Shown: positions 26,508-35,767 of the stretch, one piece after another | Position numbering within the stretch: the stretch's first letter is position 1 | How the letters are laid out: the number at the start of each line of letters is the position of its first letter | Assembly: GCA_963797115.1 (NCBI GenBank) | Contig: CAWCOH010000005.1 | Coordinates: 434,001 to 498,000 of the forward strand | Direction of reading: 5' to 3' | Source of the DNA: AP-15 sp963797115 | GTDB lineage: Bacteria > Pseudomonadota > Alphaproteobacteria > ATCC43930 > CGMCC-115725 | DNA length: 64,000 bases | Notes under the pieces: model-generated | What the model saw: only the letters and a program-made list of their open reading frames with translations | The model's database searches: none | What the model was told of the DNA's origin: nothing | Made by a program: the position numbers and the translations under genes

Positions 26508-27269
26508 ATGGGCAACTTGCGCAAACTCGTGTGGCTGTTGCTCGTCTTCCCGTTTTCACCGGCGCCCGGCGCCGATCTCAGCGCCGAACAGATCGGCGAC
26601 ATAATTGCGGCGGCCGAACCCGGTAAGTCGCCCGACCTTTCCGCAAAATCGCTCGAGAACCTCGATCTGAGCAAACTCGACTTCCGACGCGCGAACTTGT
26701 CGGGCGCCAACCTCTTTGGCGTGAAACTCGACAGCGCCGATCTGTCGGGCGCCGACCTCTCCGGGGCCAAGCTCGATCTCGCCTGGATCATGCGGGCAAA
26801 TTTCACGAATGCCGATCTGTCGGGCACCAGCCTGCTGAACCCGGTCGTGTCGTCCGGTCTGGAGGTCTCGCTGGCCGAGGCCCCGATCTTCAAAGGCGCC
26901 AAGTTTGCCGGCGCGCGCATCATCGCCCGGCTGAGCCGGTTTGATCTGAGCGGCGCCGATTTCACCGGCGCGAGGCTGGCGCCGGATCTGAGGAATCAGT
27001 CCATGGGCTTCAGGCGGACCGATTTGTCTGCCGCCAATCTGTCCGGCGCTAATTTTACGAAGGCCGATCTCGGCTTCGCACTGATGCGCTTTGCCAACCT
27101 GGCCGGGGCCGTCCTGATCGACGCCAACTTGGCGGGCGCGGATCTTTCAGGCGCCGATTTGACCGGTGCCGACTTGACCGGGGCCAATGCGACCGAAGCC
27201 GATCTCGGCCGCGCGGTGCTGGTCAACACCCGAGGCCTCGACACTGTAAAGGGGCTGACGCGGCGGTAA
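26508..27269 (+). CDS. exported pentapeptide-repeat protein
   Basis: 253 residues with a leader (LVWLLLVFPFSPAPGAD) and then runs of the A(D/N)LSG pentapeptide repeat, for example NLSGANLFGVKLDSADLSGA and ADLTGADLTGANATEADLG, which fold as a right-handed quadrilateral helix. It starts 9 bases after xoxJ and is probably the last gene of the xox operon. Such proteins bind or scaffold partners; a role in the XoxF system is inferred from position. ATG 26508 has a GAGGTGCGGG ribosome site. Confidence 0.75.
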   Translation: MGNLRKLVWLLLVFPFSPAPGADLSAEQIGDIIAAAEPGKSPDLSAKSLENLDLSKLDFRRANLSGANLFGVKLDSADLSGADLSGAKLDLAWIMRANFTNADLSGTSLLNPVVSSGLEVSLAEAPIFKGAKFAGARIIARLSRFDLSGADFTGARLAPDLRNQSMGFRRTDLSAANLSGANFTKADLGFALMRFANLAGAVLIDANLAGADLSGADLTGADLTGANATEADLGRAVLVNTRGLDTVKGLTRR

Positions 27270-27271
27270 AG

Positions 27272-27889
27272 TCAGTGCTGCGTGGCGCCTTGCAGCGCCC
27301 TCGCCCAAGAGCCAAGGCGGGCATCGAGCTCAACCGGTGTCTCGCAGGCGTAGCGGATCGTCCGCTGGACCTCCTCGAAATTGCGCGCGGTGAAATCGTG
27401 CCGCTGCTGCAGGTCGATGCGCTTGTCGGCAGCCTCGCCATCGGAGTCGGCGGAGATCGCTCTGAGCTCCTCTGCGAGACGGCTCACGAGCGCGGCCAGT
27501 TCGCGTTGACGACGGCCGATTTGCTTCAGCCTCTCGATCAAGTCGGCACGCTCGCGGTCAGTCTCCTCGAGCAGACCGCGGAACACCATGGCCAGCCGGC
27601 GGGGGCGATCTTCCGAAGCCGCGCCGGCAAAGGCAGCGATATCGGCCAGCCCTTCTTCCGTCGCCACCCGCCGTGGTGCCAGACGGCGAACGAGGCCGAC
27701 GACTTCGCGATCGGCCCGCCAATCTTGCTGCATGTCGAGCTGCCCGCTCCAATAAGACGCCGCCGTCAGATGCGACACGAGGCGCTGCGGACAGGGCCAG
27801 TCGGGATCTTCCGAGCGCGGCGCCGCCGCGGCGACCAGCGCGACCGCCAGAACCCCGAGACATATCCTCGGCCACAACGCCGGGCTCAC
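27272..27889 (-). CDS. hypothetical secreted helical protein of the ABC-permease operon
   Basis: 205 residues: a signal-like segment (ICLGVLAVALVAAAAP), then a Cys-containing start (DWPCPQRLVSHLTAASYWSG) and a long helical region with probable coiled coil (ERADLIERLKQIGRRQRELA). It starts 4 bases inside the end of the permease gene (ATG/TGA overlap), so they are co-transcribed. Similar small genes accompany PedC-type permeases in PQQ-dependent alcohol-oxidation clusters. I assign no activity. Confidence 0.6.
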   Translation of the reverse strand: MSPALWPRICLGVLAVALVAAAAPRSEDPDWPCPQRLVSHLTAASYWSGQLDMQQDWRADREVVGLVRRLAPRRVATEEGLADIAAFAGAASEDRPRRLAMVFRGLLEETDRERADLIERLKQIGRRQRELAALVSRLAEELRAISADSDGEAADKRIDLQQRHDFTARNFEEVQRTIRYACETPVELDARLGSWARALQGATQH

Positions 27890-28758
27890 TCCGCGGCACG
27901 ACGCTGCATCAACCCCTTGGCCGGATCGTATCCGTAAACCGCGAGCGTCAAAAAGATCGCCGTCGTCGCCACCAACACAACCGCCGCGACCGGTTCGAGC
28001 CGGCCGTAGAGCGCAAAACGGATCAGCTCGACCGCGTGGGTGAAGGGGTTGGCCTCACACACATAGTAGACCCAAAGGCTGCCCTCCTTGACGCGCCACA
28101 GCGGGTAGAGTGCCGAGGACGCAAAAAACATCGGAAAAATGACGAAGTTCATCACGCTGGCGAAATTCTCCAGCTGCCGGATCGCCGATGACAGCAGCAG
28201 CCCGAGCGCCCCCATCATCAGCCCCGCCAGGATCAACGCCGGCAGCACCGTGATGTAGCCGTACCACGGCGGCACGATGTCCCAGAGCAAGGCGATCACC
28301 AGAAAGGCATAGGCCTGCAGCACCGAGAGGACGACCCCGGCGAGCAATTTCGCGGTCAGCAAAAACCAGCGCGGCAGTGGGCTCACCATCAGGATGCGCA
28401 TGCTCCCCATCTCGCGGTCGTAGACCATCGACAGCGAGATCAGCATCCCGTTGAACAACAGGATCATCGCGATCAGCCCGGGGGCGATATAGACCTCGTA
28501 GGGAATGTAGGTCTCGTAAGGCGGGATGATCGACACGCCGAGCACGAAATGAAATCCGGTCGCGAAGATCGCGAGCCAGACCAGCGGGCGAACCAGGGCC
28601 GAAAAAAAGCGTCCACGCTGGTTCAGAAAGCGCAGCCATTCGCGCTTCGTGACGCCGGCAAAGCAGCGCAGGTAATGGATCAGCGTCAATAGTGCACCTC
28701 CAAGATTCTGCCCCGCACCACACCGTCGGATCGGGTTCATCGGCCCTCGTTTGGGCAA
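27886..28758 (-). CDS. ABC-2 type permease, PedC-like (PQQ-alcohol cluster)
   Basis: 290 residues with about six TM helices. VTKREWLRFLNQRGRFFSAL begins the ABC-2 domain; YDREMGSMRILMVSPLPRWF and NFVIFPMFFASSALYPLWRV are family signatures. PedC-type permeases are linked to PQQ-dependent alcohol oxidation, where they normally pair with an ATPase encoded just upstream. No ATPase gene is present here; DNA above 28758 is short and non-coding. The annotated start may be too long, the family beginning near LLTLIHYLRCF. It is coupled to the downstream secreted protein by overlapping codons. Confidence 0.75.
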   Translation of the reverse strand: MPKRGPMNPIRRCGAGQNLGGALLTLIHYLRCFAGVTKREWLRFLNQRGRFFSALVRPLVWLAIFATGFHFVLGVSIIPPYETYIPYEVYIAPGLIAMILLFNGMLISLSMVYDREMGSMRILMVSPLPRWFLLTAKLLAGVVLSVLQAYAFLVIALLWDIVPPWYGYITVLPALILAGLMMGALGLLLSSAIRQLENFASVMNFVIFPMFFASSALYPLWRVKEGSLWVYYVCEANPFTHAVELIRFALYGRLEPVAAVVLVATTAIFLTLAVYGYDPAKGLMQRRAAE

Positions 28759-28875
28759 GACTCAGGCCAATTTTATCTCGGTCGCCATTATCCGAACAAG
28801 GGCTGGCCGCGACAGCCCGCGACACCTAAGGACAGGCATCAGGTATTGCTACCGCAGCCATCAGTCCCTCGCGGC

Positions 28876-29634
28876 TCAGGGATAGGGGTAGTTCTGGAAT
28901 GGGTCGTCGTGGGCTTTTCGCATGGCTTCCCATTCACGACCGGTGAAATCATACCATTCACCGTCCGCCCAATCATTGGGGTAGCGGACTACAAAATAGT
29001 CGCCAATTGCGCTTTCGAACCCATGCTCCGCGCTATCGCTGAATACACCTTGGGTGAGAGAAAAATCTTCTCTGGTAAATTGCGAACATAGGATCGCCAG
29101 CACGCCGCAGATCGCATCTATCGCATGCTCGAAAGTTGCATTCTTGAATGCGGCGCTCCGGTCGTGCTTTGTTTGGTTGTAGGCTTGATACCACGGCAGC
29201 GGTGCACCTGTCCTCCAAGGCTTGAAAGGCGCTCGAATCTCATTGCTTTTGCCTTGCCAGACCGGCAGCCGCACCTCAAACCCCGAAAGACGATGCGACG
29301 CCTCAATTTTTTTGTAGTCGTCCATGTTCAGATTTTTCGTTTTGGAATATCCATTGTCGCGGAGTATGCCCTTACAGTTCGCCTCAACTTCAATACAAGC
29401 CCGTAATAGGAGTTCATAGACCCGGAAGGAATAGCACTGTAAATTCGCATTCACCGGCTCAATGTATTCGAATAAGTGTTCCAGGTCTTTTTATAGGAGC
29501 AAAAAGCCCCGGATATACATCTGGCGGTCTTCAGCAAACTTCGGATGATGGATATAACGCAATGATCCGCCGAAATAGCAGCCGTTCGACAATGGTCGTG
29601 CAGTGCGCCGATATGGTCGTTTGATCCCACTCAT
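28876..29634 (-). pseudogene. hypothetical accessory protein interrupted by one stop codon
   Basis: ATG 29632-29634, preceded by a good ribosome site (AGGAGGGAGAGCAC), opens a frame reading MSGIKRPYRRTARPLSNGCY, then HHPKFAEDRQMYIRGFLLL, which ends at TAA 29491-29493. The same frame continues KDLEHLFEYIEPVNANLQCY and on to 28876, so the two parts are one protein of about 252 residues with one nonsense codon. The distal part could restart at GTG 29454 (192 residues). The second half has YQAYNQTKHDRSAAF and CGVLAILCSQF. I do not recognise the family. The GC content is lower than in its neighbours, which suggests transferred DNA. Confidence 0.65.
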
Positions 29635-29723
29635 GTGCTCTCCCTCCTATGACCTAAATCAGCATTACAATACAATGCGGAAATGTCGTGTGGCAGGCGA
29701 GATTACCTCCAGACCCGAGCCGA

Positions 29724-29758
29724 TACGGAAACGGCGCCCGGAGGGGTGCCGTTTTCGT
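29724..29758 (+). terminator. hairpin, possible terminator
   Basis: GAAACGGC at 29728-29735 pairs with GCCGTTTTC at 29748-29756 (one bulge), with a GC-rich loop. It lies in the 190-base gap between the small ORF start at 29634 and the cyclase fragment. No gene on the plus strand clearly ends here, so it could also belong to a small RNA. Confidence 0.35.
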
Positions 29759-29823
29759 GGTTTAGAGTGTTACGACAGGCTAGACGTACTCGCTGACCCA
29801 GCCGCCACAATCCGATTGGGGCA

Positions 29824-30203
29824 CTAATTGGCTCCGATGCGTGCGGCGTTGACGCCATCGCCATAGATATCGTCGCCCTCGACGATCAAGTCGCTGAGAT
29901 TGATGCCGATGCGCAGTTCAATGCGGCTGTCTGCTGTGACGCCGGTGTCCCGCTCGGGTATCGCCTGTTGCACCGCGACCGCGCAGCGCACCGTGTCGAC
30001 GACGTTGGCAAAACTCGACCAGCACGCCGTCGCCGGTGATCTTGACGATGCGGCCATTGTGCTCGGCGATTCTCGGATCAAGGAGCTCGCGGCGCAAATG
30101 CCTGGAGGCGTTCGAGCGTGCCTTCCTCGTCCGCCCCCATCAGCCGCGAATACCCGGCCACATCGGCGGCCAGGATCGCGGCGAGCCGGCGTGTCGCGGT
30201 CAT
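29824..30203 (-). pseudogene. fragment of a cyclase catalytic domain
   Basis: ATG 30203 opens MTATRRLAAILAADVAGYSR, the usual N-terminus of this cyclase group, but the frame slips near 30105. The other frame continues with RCAVAVQQAIPERDTGVTAD and LRIGINLSDLIVEGDDIYG, ending at TGA just after GVNAARIGAN. The TolB and TPR parts are gone. The DNA closely matches 1-973 and 31.3-32.0 kb, so it is a truncated duplicate. Its start overlaps the stop of the next cyclase by 4 bases. Confidence 0.75.
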
Positions 30204-32052
30204 TTTTCGGGCAACTCGGCCTTGCGCAGACCGTCCAGGTAAATGCCAAGGGCGGCGGGCGAGCAGAATTTCTCCCACGCCCTCTTGAAGCCGGCGATGG
30301 TTGTGAACCCCGAAACAAATTCGGACAGGCGCCGGATACATTCGCGACCCTCGTTTCCGCGGCCGAGGTATCCGCAAGCGGCGGCCTTGCACCCGCAGAT
30401 GAACGTCGCCCTCGGGTTTGCGTGCACGGCTCGGTCAGCCCATTCGACCGCCTCCTCGTATCGGCCTGCCAGCAGATGGGCAAAGCCGACGCCGCCCTCG
30501 GACCCCCACTGGTTGGGATCGAGGGGACTCAATCGAAGCGACCGCTCGAACGCGTCGATCGCCGGCCCCGGCCGGTTCGCAAAGCCACGGAGCCAGCCGC
30601 AAAACATCCACGCACGAGCGGAGTTCGGATTGAGGGCGAGCGCACGCTCGATCAAGTTCAGGCCGGCCGATTGCTCGAAAGCCATCGTCGCAAGCGCCCA
30701 GCCCCCCATCCACAACGCGTCCGGATCGTCCCTGCCCGCGTCGATTGCTTGTCTCGCGAGGCTGACAGCCTCGGCGACATCGGCCTCGGAGATAGGACCC
30801 CAGCCCCGTAGTCGCTGCCAATGCCGGCAGAAGCCGACCATGGCGGCAGGCGGAGCGTAAGACGGGTCCATCGCAAGCGCGCGCTTTGCCAACCCGATCG
30901 CTTGGGAGTACCCCTCTGCGGTTCTCTGAAAACAACCGCGAGCGCACGCAGATAGAGATCGTAGGCATCGAGGCTCTCCGTAGGTTTTCGACCCGAGTGC
31001 TGAATCTCGGCCTCGCGCAAGGTCGGCTCGATGACGCCAGCGACGGTCGACGCCACCTTGTCCTGAAGCTCGAAGATGTCTTCTAACAAGCCATCGAAGC
31101 GGTCGGCCCAGAGATGCGCACCGCTCAGTGCGTCGATCAGCTGTGCCGTAATGCGCACCCGGGTTCCGCCCTTCCTCACCGAGCCTTCGAGCACATAGCG
31201 CACGCCGAGCTCGCGGCCCACCTGCTTCACATCGACCGCCTGGCCCTTGTAGGTGAAGCTCGAATTGCGGGCGATGACGAAGAGCCAGCGGATGCGCGAC
31301 AGCGCGGTGATGATCTCCTCGACCATGCCGTCAACGAAATATTCCTGCTCCGGATCGCCGCTCATATTGGCGAACGGCAGCACCGCGATCGACGGCTTGT
31401 CGGGGAGGGCGAGCGGCCGGCTGCCCTCACCCGCCTCACGCCTCTGGCGCTCGGCACCCTCTCCCGCAATGCGGGAGAGGGGGGACCCCGGCGCGCTCGC
31501 GGCGGGGTGGGTGAGGGTCGAACGTACCCGGTAGACCCGCACTGGCCGGGCGATGTTCTTGACCTGCTGCTCGCCCAGATCCTCAAAGTCAAAGGGCAGT
31601 CGGTCGCGCACGTGGTCATGGACCGTGTTGGAGACAAACACCCCGCCGGGATCGGCCAGAGCCTCGATCCGGGCGGCGATGTTGACGCCGTCGCCGTAGA
31701 GGTCGTCGCCCTCGACGATCACGTCGCCGAGATTGATGCCGATGCGCAGCTCGATGCGGTTGTCCGCCGCGACGCCGGTGTCCCGCTCGGCCATCGCCTG
31801 CTGAACCGCGACCGCGCAGCGCACCGCGTCGACGACGCTGGCAAACTCCACCAGCAGGCCGTCGCCGGTGGTCTTGACGATGCGGCCACGGTGCTCGGCA
31901 ATTTTCGGATCGACGAGTTCACGCCGCAGCGCTTTGAGGCGTTCGAGCGTGCCTTCCTCGTCCGCCCCCATCAGCCGCGAATACCCGGCCACATCGGCGG
32001 CAAGGATCGCGGCGAGCCGACGTTCAACGCGACCTCGCCCTTTCGGCTCCAT
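30200..32052 (-). pseudogene. class III cyclase with TolB-like and TPR domains, one frameshift
   Basis: ATG 32052 (with AAGGAGG upstream) opens the catalytic domain (RRLAAILAADVAGYSRLMG; LGDVIVEGDDLYGDGVNIAA), a TolB-like segment (PDKPSIAVLPFANMSGDPEQ; VRYVLEGSVRK) and the start of TPRs. Near 30915 a run of four G shifts the frame: AVVFREPQR is continued in the other frame by LAKRALAMDPSYAPPAAMVG and further TPRs to the stop at 30200. Removing one G restores a protein of about 615 residues. A palindromic element adds about 30 residues at 31.4-31.5 kb. The homopolymer site makes a sequencing slip quite possible. Confidence 0.75.
31423..31518 (+). repeat. palindromic repeat element inside the cyclase gene
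   Basis: The arms CCCTCACCCGCC (about 31424) and GGGTGGGTGAGGGT (about 31504) flank an inner hairpin CCTCTCCCGC/GCGGGAGAGG at 31465-31488. On the gene strand it reads LTHPAASAPGSPLSRIAGEG, an in-frame insertion between the catalytic and TolB-like domains. The paralogue at 1-973 lacks it. A related half element (GGTGAGGGGTGCCGGTGCGG and on) sits at 32135-32177. Confidence 0.6.
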
Positions 32053-32206
32053 GGCGCCTCCTTGGTGTTGGATCATCCTACACCAACCAGCTCTGGGCTT
32101 GCATTTAGCACCATGCATCAACGAGCCCTGTCCGGTGAGGGGTGCCGGTGCGGGAAGGCGGGTGAGGGTGCAGTATCGCGGCCGCGATTCCTGTATCATT
32201 GCACGC

Positions 32207-34492
32207 ATGCCCGATCCTGCCATCCTCACCCGGCCGCCGGCCGCGGACATCCGATATCTCGCTGGGCTCAATGATGCGCAGCGCCGCGCCGTGGAGGCAG
32301 TCGACGGCCCGGTGCTGGTGCTCGCCGGCGCCGGCACCGGCAAGACCCGCGTGCTGACCACCCGGCTCGCCTACATCCTTGCCACCGGTCGCGCGCTGCC
32401 GGCCGAGTTGCTCGCCGTCACCTTCACCAACAAGGCGGCGCGCGAGATGCGCGACCGCCTCGAGGCGATGATCGGGCGCGCGGCCCAGGGGGTGTGGCTC
32501 GGCACCTTCCATGCGATCGCCTCGCGCATCCTGCGCCGGCACGCCGAGCTGGTCGGTCTGAAGTCGAGCTTCACGATTCTCGACACCGACGACCAGATTC
32601 GCCTCTTGAAGCAGATCCTGGCGGCCGAGAATATCGATGAGCGGCGGTGGCCCGCAAGGCTGCTGCTGGCGATGATCCAGCGCTGGAAGGACCGCGGTCT
32701 CGGCCCCGAAAAAGTCCAGCGCGCCGATGCCGGCGACTTCGCCCGAGGGCGGGCGATCGATCTCTACCGCCAGTACCAGGAGCGGTTGTTGACGGTGAAC
32801 GCCGTCGATTTCGGTGACTTGTTGCTCCACAATCTGACGCTCTTGACCGGCAATCCCGAGGTTCTCGGCGACTATCAGCGGCGCTTCCGTTACCTGCTCG
32901 TCGACGAGTACCAGGACACCAACGTCGCGCAATATTTGTGGCTGCGCCTGTTGGCTCAGCAGCGCCGCAATCTGTGCTGCGTCGGCGACGACGATCAGTC
33001 GATCTATAGCTGGCGCGGGGCCGAGATCGGCAACATCCTGCGTTTCGAAACCGATTTTCCCGGGGCCACGATCACCCGGCTCGAGCAGAACTACCGCTCG
33101 ACCTCGCACATCCTGGGTGCTGCGGCGGCGATGATCGCGCAGAACCAGGGGCGGCTCGGCAAGACGCTATGGACCGAGGCAGCCGCAGGCGACAAAGTCG
33201 TCGTGCGCGCGGTCTGGGACTCATTGGACGAGGCCCGCTGGGTCGGCGAAGAAATCGAGACGTTGCAGCGCGAGGGTCATGCGCTGAGCGAGGTCGCGAT
33301 CCTGGTGCGCGCCGCCTTCCAGACGCGCGAGTTCGAAGAGCGCTTCATTTCATTGGCACTGCCGTACCGGGTTATCGGCGGGCCGCGCTTTTACGAGCGC
33401 CAGGAGATCCGCGACGCGCTCGCCTATCTCCGTCTGGTCAACCAGCCGGCCGACGACCTCGCCTTCGAGCGCATCCTCAACACGCCGCGTCGCGGCATCG
33501 GGACCGCGACCTTGCAGCAGCTCCACGCGGTCGCGCGTACCGAGCGTCTACCGTTCATCGAGACGGCTCGGGTCCTGATCACAGGTGACCAGCTCAGGCC
33601 GGCTGCGCGCAATGCGCTTGCCGGCTTCATCGCCGCGCTCGACCGCTGGCGCGCCCAGGCGGAGAGCCAGTCACATACCGACCTCGTGCAGGTTGTCCTC
33701 GATGAGTCCGGTTATACAGCGATGTGGCAGGCCGACCGGTCGCCGGACGCCGCAGGGCGGCTAGAGAACCTCAAGGAGCTCGTCGTCGCGATGGCCGAGT
33801 TCGAGAACCTCAGCGGGTTTCTCGAACATGTGAGCCTGGTCATGGACAATGCCGCCGAGGCGGGCGGCGATATGGTCAATCTGATGACGTTGCACAGTGC
33901 CAAGGGTCTCGAATTCGACACGGTGTTCCTGCCGGGCTTCGAGGAGGGGCTGTTTCCCAATCAGCGGGCGCTCGAAGAGAACGGTCCCGCCGCACTCGAG
34001 GAGGAACGCCGGCTCGCCTATGTCGGGCTGACTCGCGCCCGGCACCGCGCCCTTGTTTCATTCGCGGCCAATCGTCGGGTGCACGGCCAGTGGCTGAACT
34101 CGATCCGGTCGCGCTTTGTCGACGAGTTGCCGGCTGAGCACATCGAAATCAGCGCCGAGCTGGGGCTTCAGCCGGGTCCCGCGTGGGCTTCCGAGTGGGG
34201 CAGCGCGCTCGATGTCGCGCACCCGCCGCCGTTCCGACAGCCTGCGCCGGGTCTGCCCCACGGGACAAGCCCGTGGGCTAAAAGCCCACGGCCGCTGTTG
34301 ATCGAGGGCGGCCCGATTCCCCGCCGCGGCGAGGAGGTTCGCAGGGTCGGCGGGTTTACAGTGGGCAATCGCGTATTTCATCAGAAATTCGGCTACGGCA
34401 CGGTGACCGAGGTCGCTGACAACCGGCTCGCGGTGCATTTCGACGTCGCCGGCGACAAGAAGGTGATGGACGCTTATGTCGAGCGCGCTTGA
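32207..34492 (+). CDS. uvrD: UvrD/PcrA-type ATP-dependent 3'-5' DNA helicase
   Basis: 761 residues with the full superfamily-1 motif set: Q motif LNDAQRRAVEAVDGP, Walker A G41-AGTGK-T47, motif II LLVDEYQDTN, GDDDQSIYSWRGAEIGN (motif III), LEQNYRSTSHIL (motif IV), VNLMTLHSAKGLEFDTVFLP (motif V) and EERRLAYVGLTRARHRA (motif VI). A C-terminal Tudor-like tail (VGNRVFHQKFGYGTVTEV) is typical of PcrA/UvrD. It unwinds DNA in repair. The start at ATG 32207 removes a long upstream open frame. A palindromic element is inserted in frame at 34257. Confidence 0.93.
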   Translation: MPDPAILTRPPAADIRYLAGLNDAQRRAVEAVDGPVLVLAGAGTGKTRVLTTRLAYILATGRALPAELLAVTFTNKAAREMRDRLEAMIGRAAQGVWLGTFHAIASRILRRHAELVGLKSSFTILDTDDQIRLLKQILAAENIDERRWPARLLLAMIQRWKDRGLGPEKVQRADAGDFARGRAIDLYRQYQERLLTVNAVDFGDLLLHNLTLLTGNPEVLGDYQRRFRYLLVDEYQDTNVAQYLWLRLLAQQRRNLCCVGDDDQSIYSWRGAEIGNILRFETDFPGATITRLEQNYRSTSHILGAAAAMIAQNQGRLGKTLWTEAAAGDKVVVRAVWDSLDEARWVGEEIETLQREGHALSEVAILVRAAFQTREFEERFISLALPYRVIGGPRFYERQEIRDALAYLRLVNQPADDLAFERILNTPRRGIGTATLQQLHAVARTERLPFIETARVLITGDQLRPAARNALAGFIAALDRWRAQAESQSHTDLVQVVLDESGYTAMWQADRSPDAAGRLENLKELVVAMAEFENLSGFLEHVSLVMDNAAEAGGDMVNLMTLHSAKGLEFDTVFLPGFEEGLFPNQRALEENGPAALEEERRLAYVGLTRARHRALVSFAANRRVHGQWLNSIRSRFVDELPAEHIEISAELGLQPGPAWASEWGSALDVAHPPPFRQPAPGLPHGTSPWAKSPRPLLIEGGPIPRRGEEVRRVGGFTVGNRVFHQKFGYGTVTEVADNRLAVHFDVAGDKKVMDAYVERA
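34257..34289 (+). repeat. 33-bp palindromic element, copy 3
   Basis: The same CCCACGGG/CCCGTGGG double-hairpin unit as in the transposase at 9301 and 9685. Here it is in frame in the variable linker before the UvrD C-terminal domain and reads PHGTSPWAKSP, a different frame from the transposase copies. Confidence 0.7.
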
Positions 34493-34504
34493 CATGGACG
34501 GTGA

Positions 34505-35401
34505 ATGACGGTCTGGCACCTCGTCGCAAGGGTCCGCGGTGAGGAGGCGGCCGGCGCGGTATTTGCGGTGCTCGACGAGACGGCGGACGCGGTTTCGGCC
34601 TTTGAGATCGGGCAGGAGGAGTGGCGCGTCGAGGCTTATCCCCCATCGAGGATACTGACCCCTGCGCTCTCGGCGCAGCTAGCTCTTGCTGCCGCTGCGG
34701 CTAAGGGTAATCTCGTCGAGATCGGCGAGGAGAAGCTGCCGGCCCGTGACTGGTTGGCGGAGAACCGACTAGCCTTCCCGCCTCTGAGGGTCGGCCGGTT
34801 CTTTGTCTATGGCTCGCATTATGGTGGTCGGGTGCCCGCGGGCGCGATCGGCATCCAGGTCGACGCGGCGACGGCGTTCGGCACCGGTGAACACCCCTCG
34901 ACCCGAGCTTGCCTGATGGCGCTCGATGGCCTCACGCGGCGCGGGCGGTACCGCCGTCCGCTGGACATCGGCTCGGGGACCGGGATCCTCGCGATCGCTG
35001 CGGCAAAATTGCTGCGGTGCAAGGTTCTGGGAAGCGATATCGATCGCGGTGCGGTACGGATCGCCCGGCACAACCTCACCCGCAATGGGGTCGCCGGGTT
35101 GGTGCGGATCGCCTGGGCGCCTGGCTATCGCCACCGCGCAACGCGAAAATCGCGCTACGATTTGATTTTGTCGAATATCCTGGCGCGACCGCTGGCGCTG
35201 ATGGCGAGGGACCTCTCTCGGGTGCTGATGCCCGGCGGGCGGGCGGTGCTCTCAGGGTTGTTGCGCCGGCAGGAACCGATCGTGCTCGTTCCTCACCGCG
35301 GCCGCGGCATCGTGCTCGAGAGCCGTGTCGTGATCGACGGATGGTCGACGCTGATCCTACGAACTCGCTCGGCTACGATGACGGGATCGACGGTTCGTTA
35401 G
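34505..35401 (+). CDS. prmA: PrmA, ribosomal protein L11 methyltransferase
   Basis: 298 residues. The N-terminal substrate-recognition domain is followed by the SAM-binding region: AFGTGEHPSTRACLMALDGL, LDIGSGTGILAIAAAKLL and the catalytic-face YDLILSNILARPLALMA. PrmA trimethylates Lys and the N-terminus of ribosomal protein L11. It begins 12 bases after uvrD, so it is probably in the same operon, and it overlaps the opposing DUF1127 gene by 4 bases. The size is normal for the family. Confidence 0.92.
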   Translation: MTVWHLVARVRGEEAAGAVFAVLDETADAVSAFEIGQEEWRVEAYPPSRILTPALSAQLALAAAAAKGNLVEIGEEKLPARDWLAENRLAFPPLRVGRFFVYGSHYGGRVPAGAIGIQVDAATAFGTGEHPSTRACLMALDGLTRRGRYRRPLDIGSGTGILAIAAAKLLRCKVLGSDIDRGAVRIARHNLTRNGVAGLVRIAWAPGYRHRATRKSRYDLILSNILARPLALMARDLSRVLMPGGRAVLSGLLRRQEPIVLVPHRGRGIVLESRVVIDGWSTLILRTRSATMTGSTVR

Positions 35402-35628
35402 ACGGCGCTCGGCGAGACCGATTTTCGCGGTTGGCGGGCTGGTGCTGTTGCCGCCGCGGGGGCGGGGGTATAAAAACCCTCACACAGATCGCGGAGCTGG
35501 GAGCGGCGGAGGCCGATATCGGCAAGCGAATAGTCGTCGAGCGTCATCAGCTGGGCATAGGCCCGTTTCCGCCGCCGCCGATCGACAAACGCCTCCCGGG
35601 CAGAGATCAACAAGTTCAAGACGGACAT
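35398..35628 (-). CDS. DUF1127 (YjiS-like) small protein
   Basis: A 76-residue protein. DUF1127 signature: RRRRKRAYAQLMTLDDYSLA then DIGLRRSQLRDLCEGFY (arginine-rich, with DIGLxRSxL). ATG 35628 has GGAG upstream; the frame remains open to 35721. Small DUF1127 proteins bind RNA or regulate metabolism (for example phosphate and carbon use) in alphaproteobacteria. Its Pro/Ala-rich tail (PAPAAATAPARQP) is variable. Confidence 0.8.
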   Translation of the reverse strand: MSVLNLLISAREAFVDRRRRKRAYAQLMTLDDYSLADIGLRRSQLRDLCEGFYTPAPAAATAPARQPRKSVSPSAV

Positions 35629-35767
35629 ACCATATACTCCAATGCAATCGCTATGCTGCGTTGCACAACATCTGGCGAGCACAGATCGCAGCCACCAGGG
35701 GTTCTGTTGCAATTCAGCCATGCCAAGCTATTAGGTAATGTACACGGTGCGGGCAAAGGAGCGGTCG

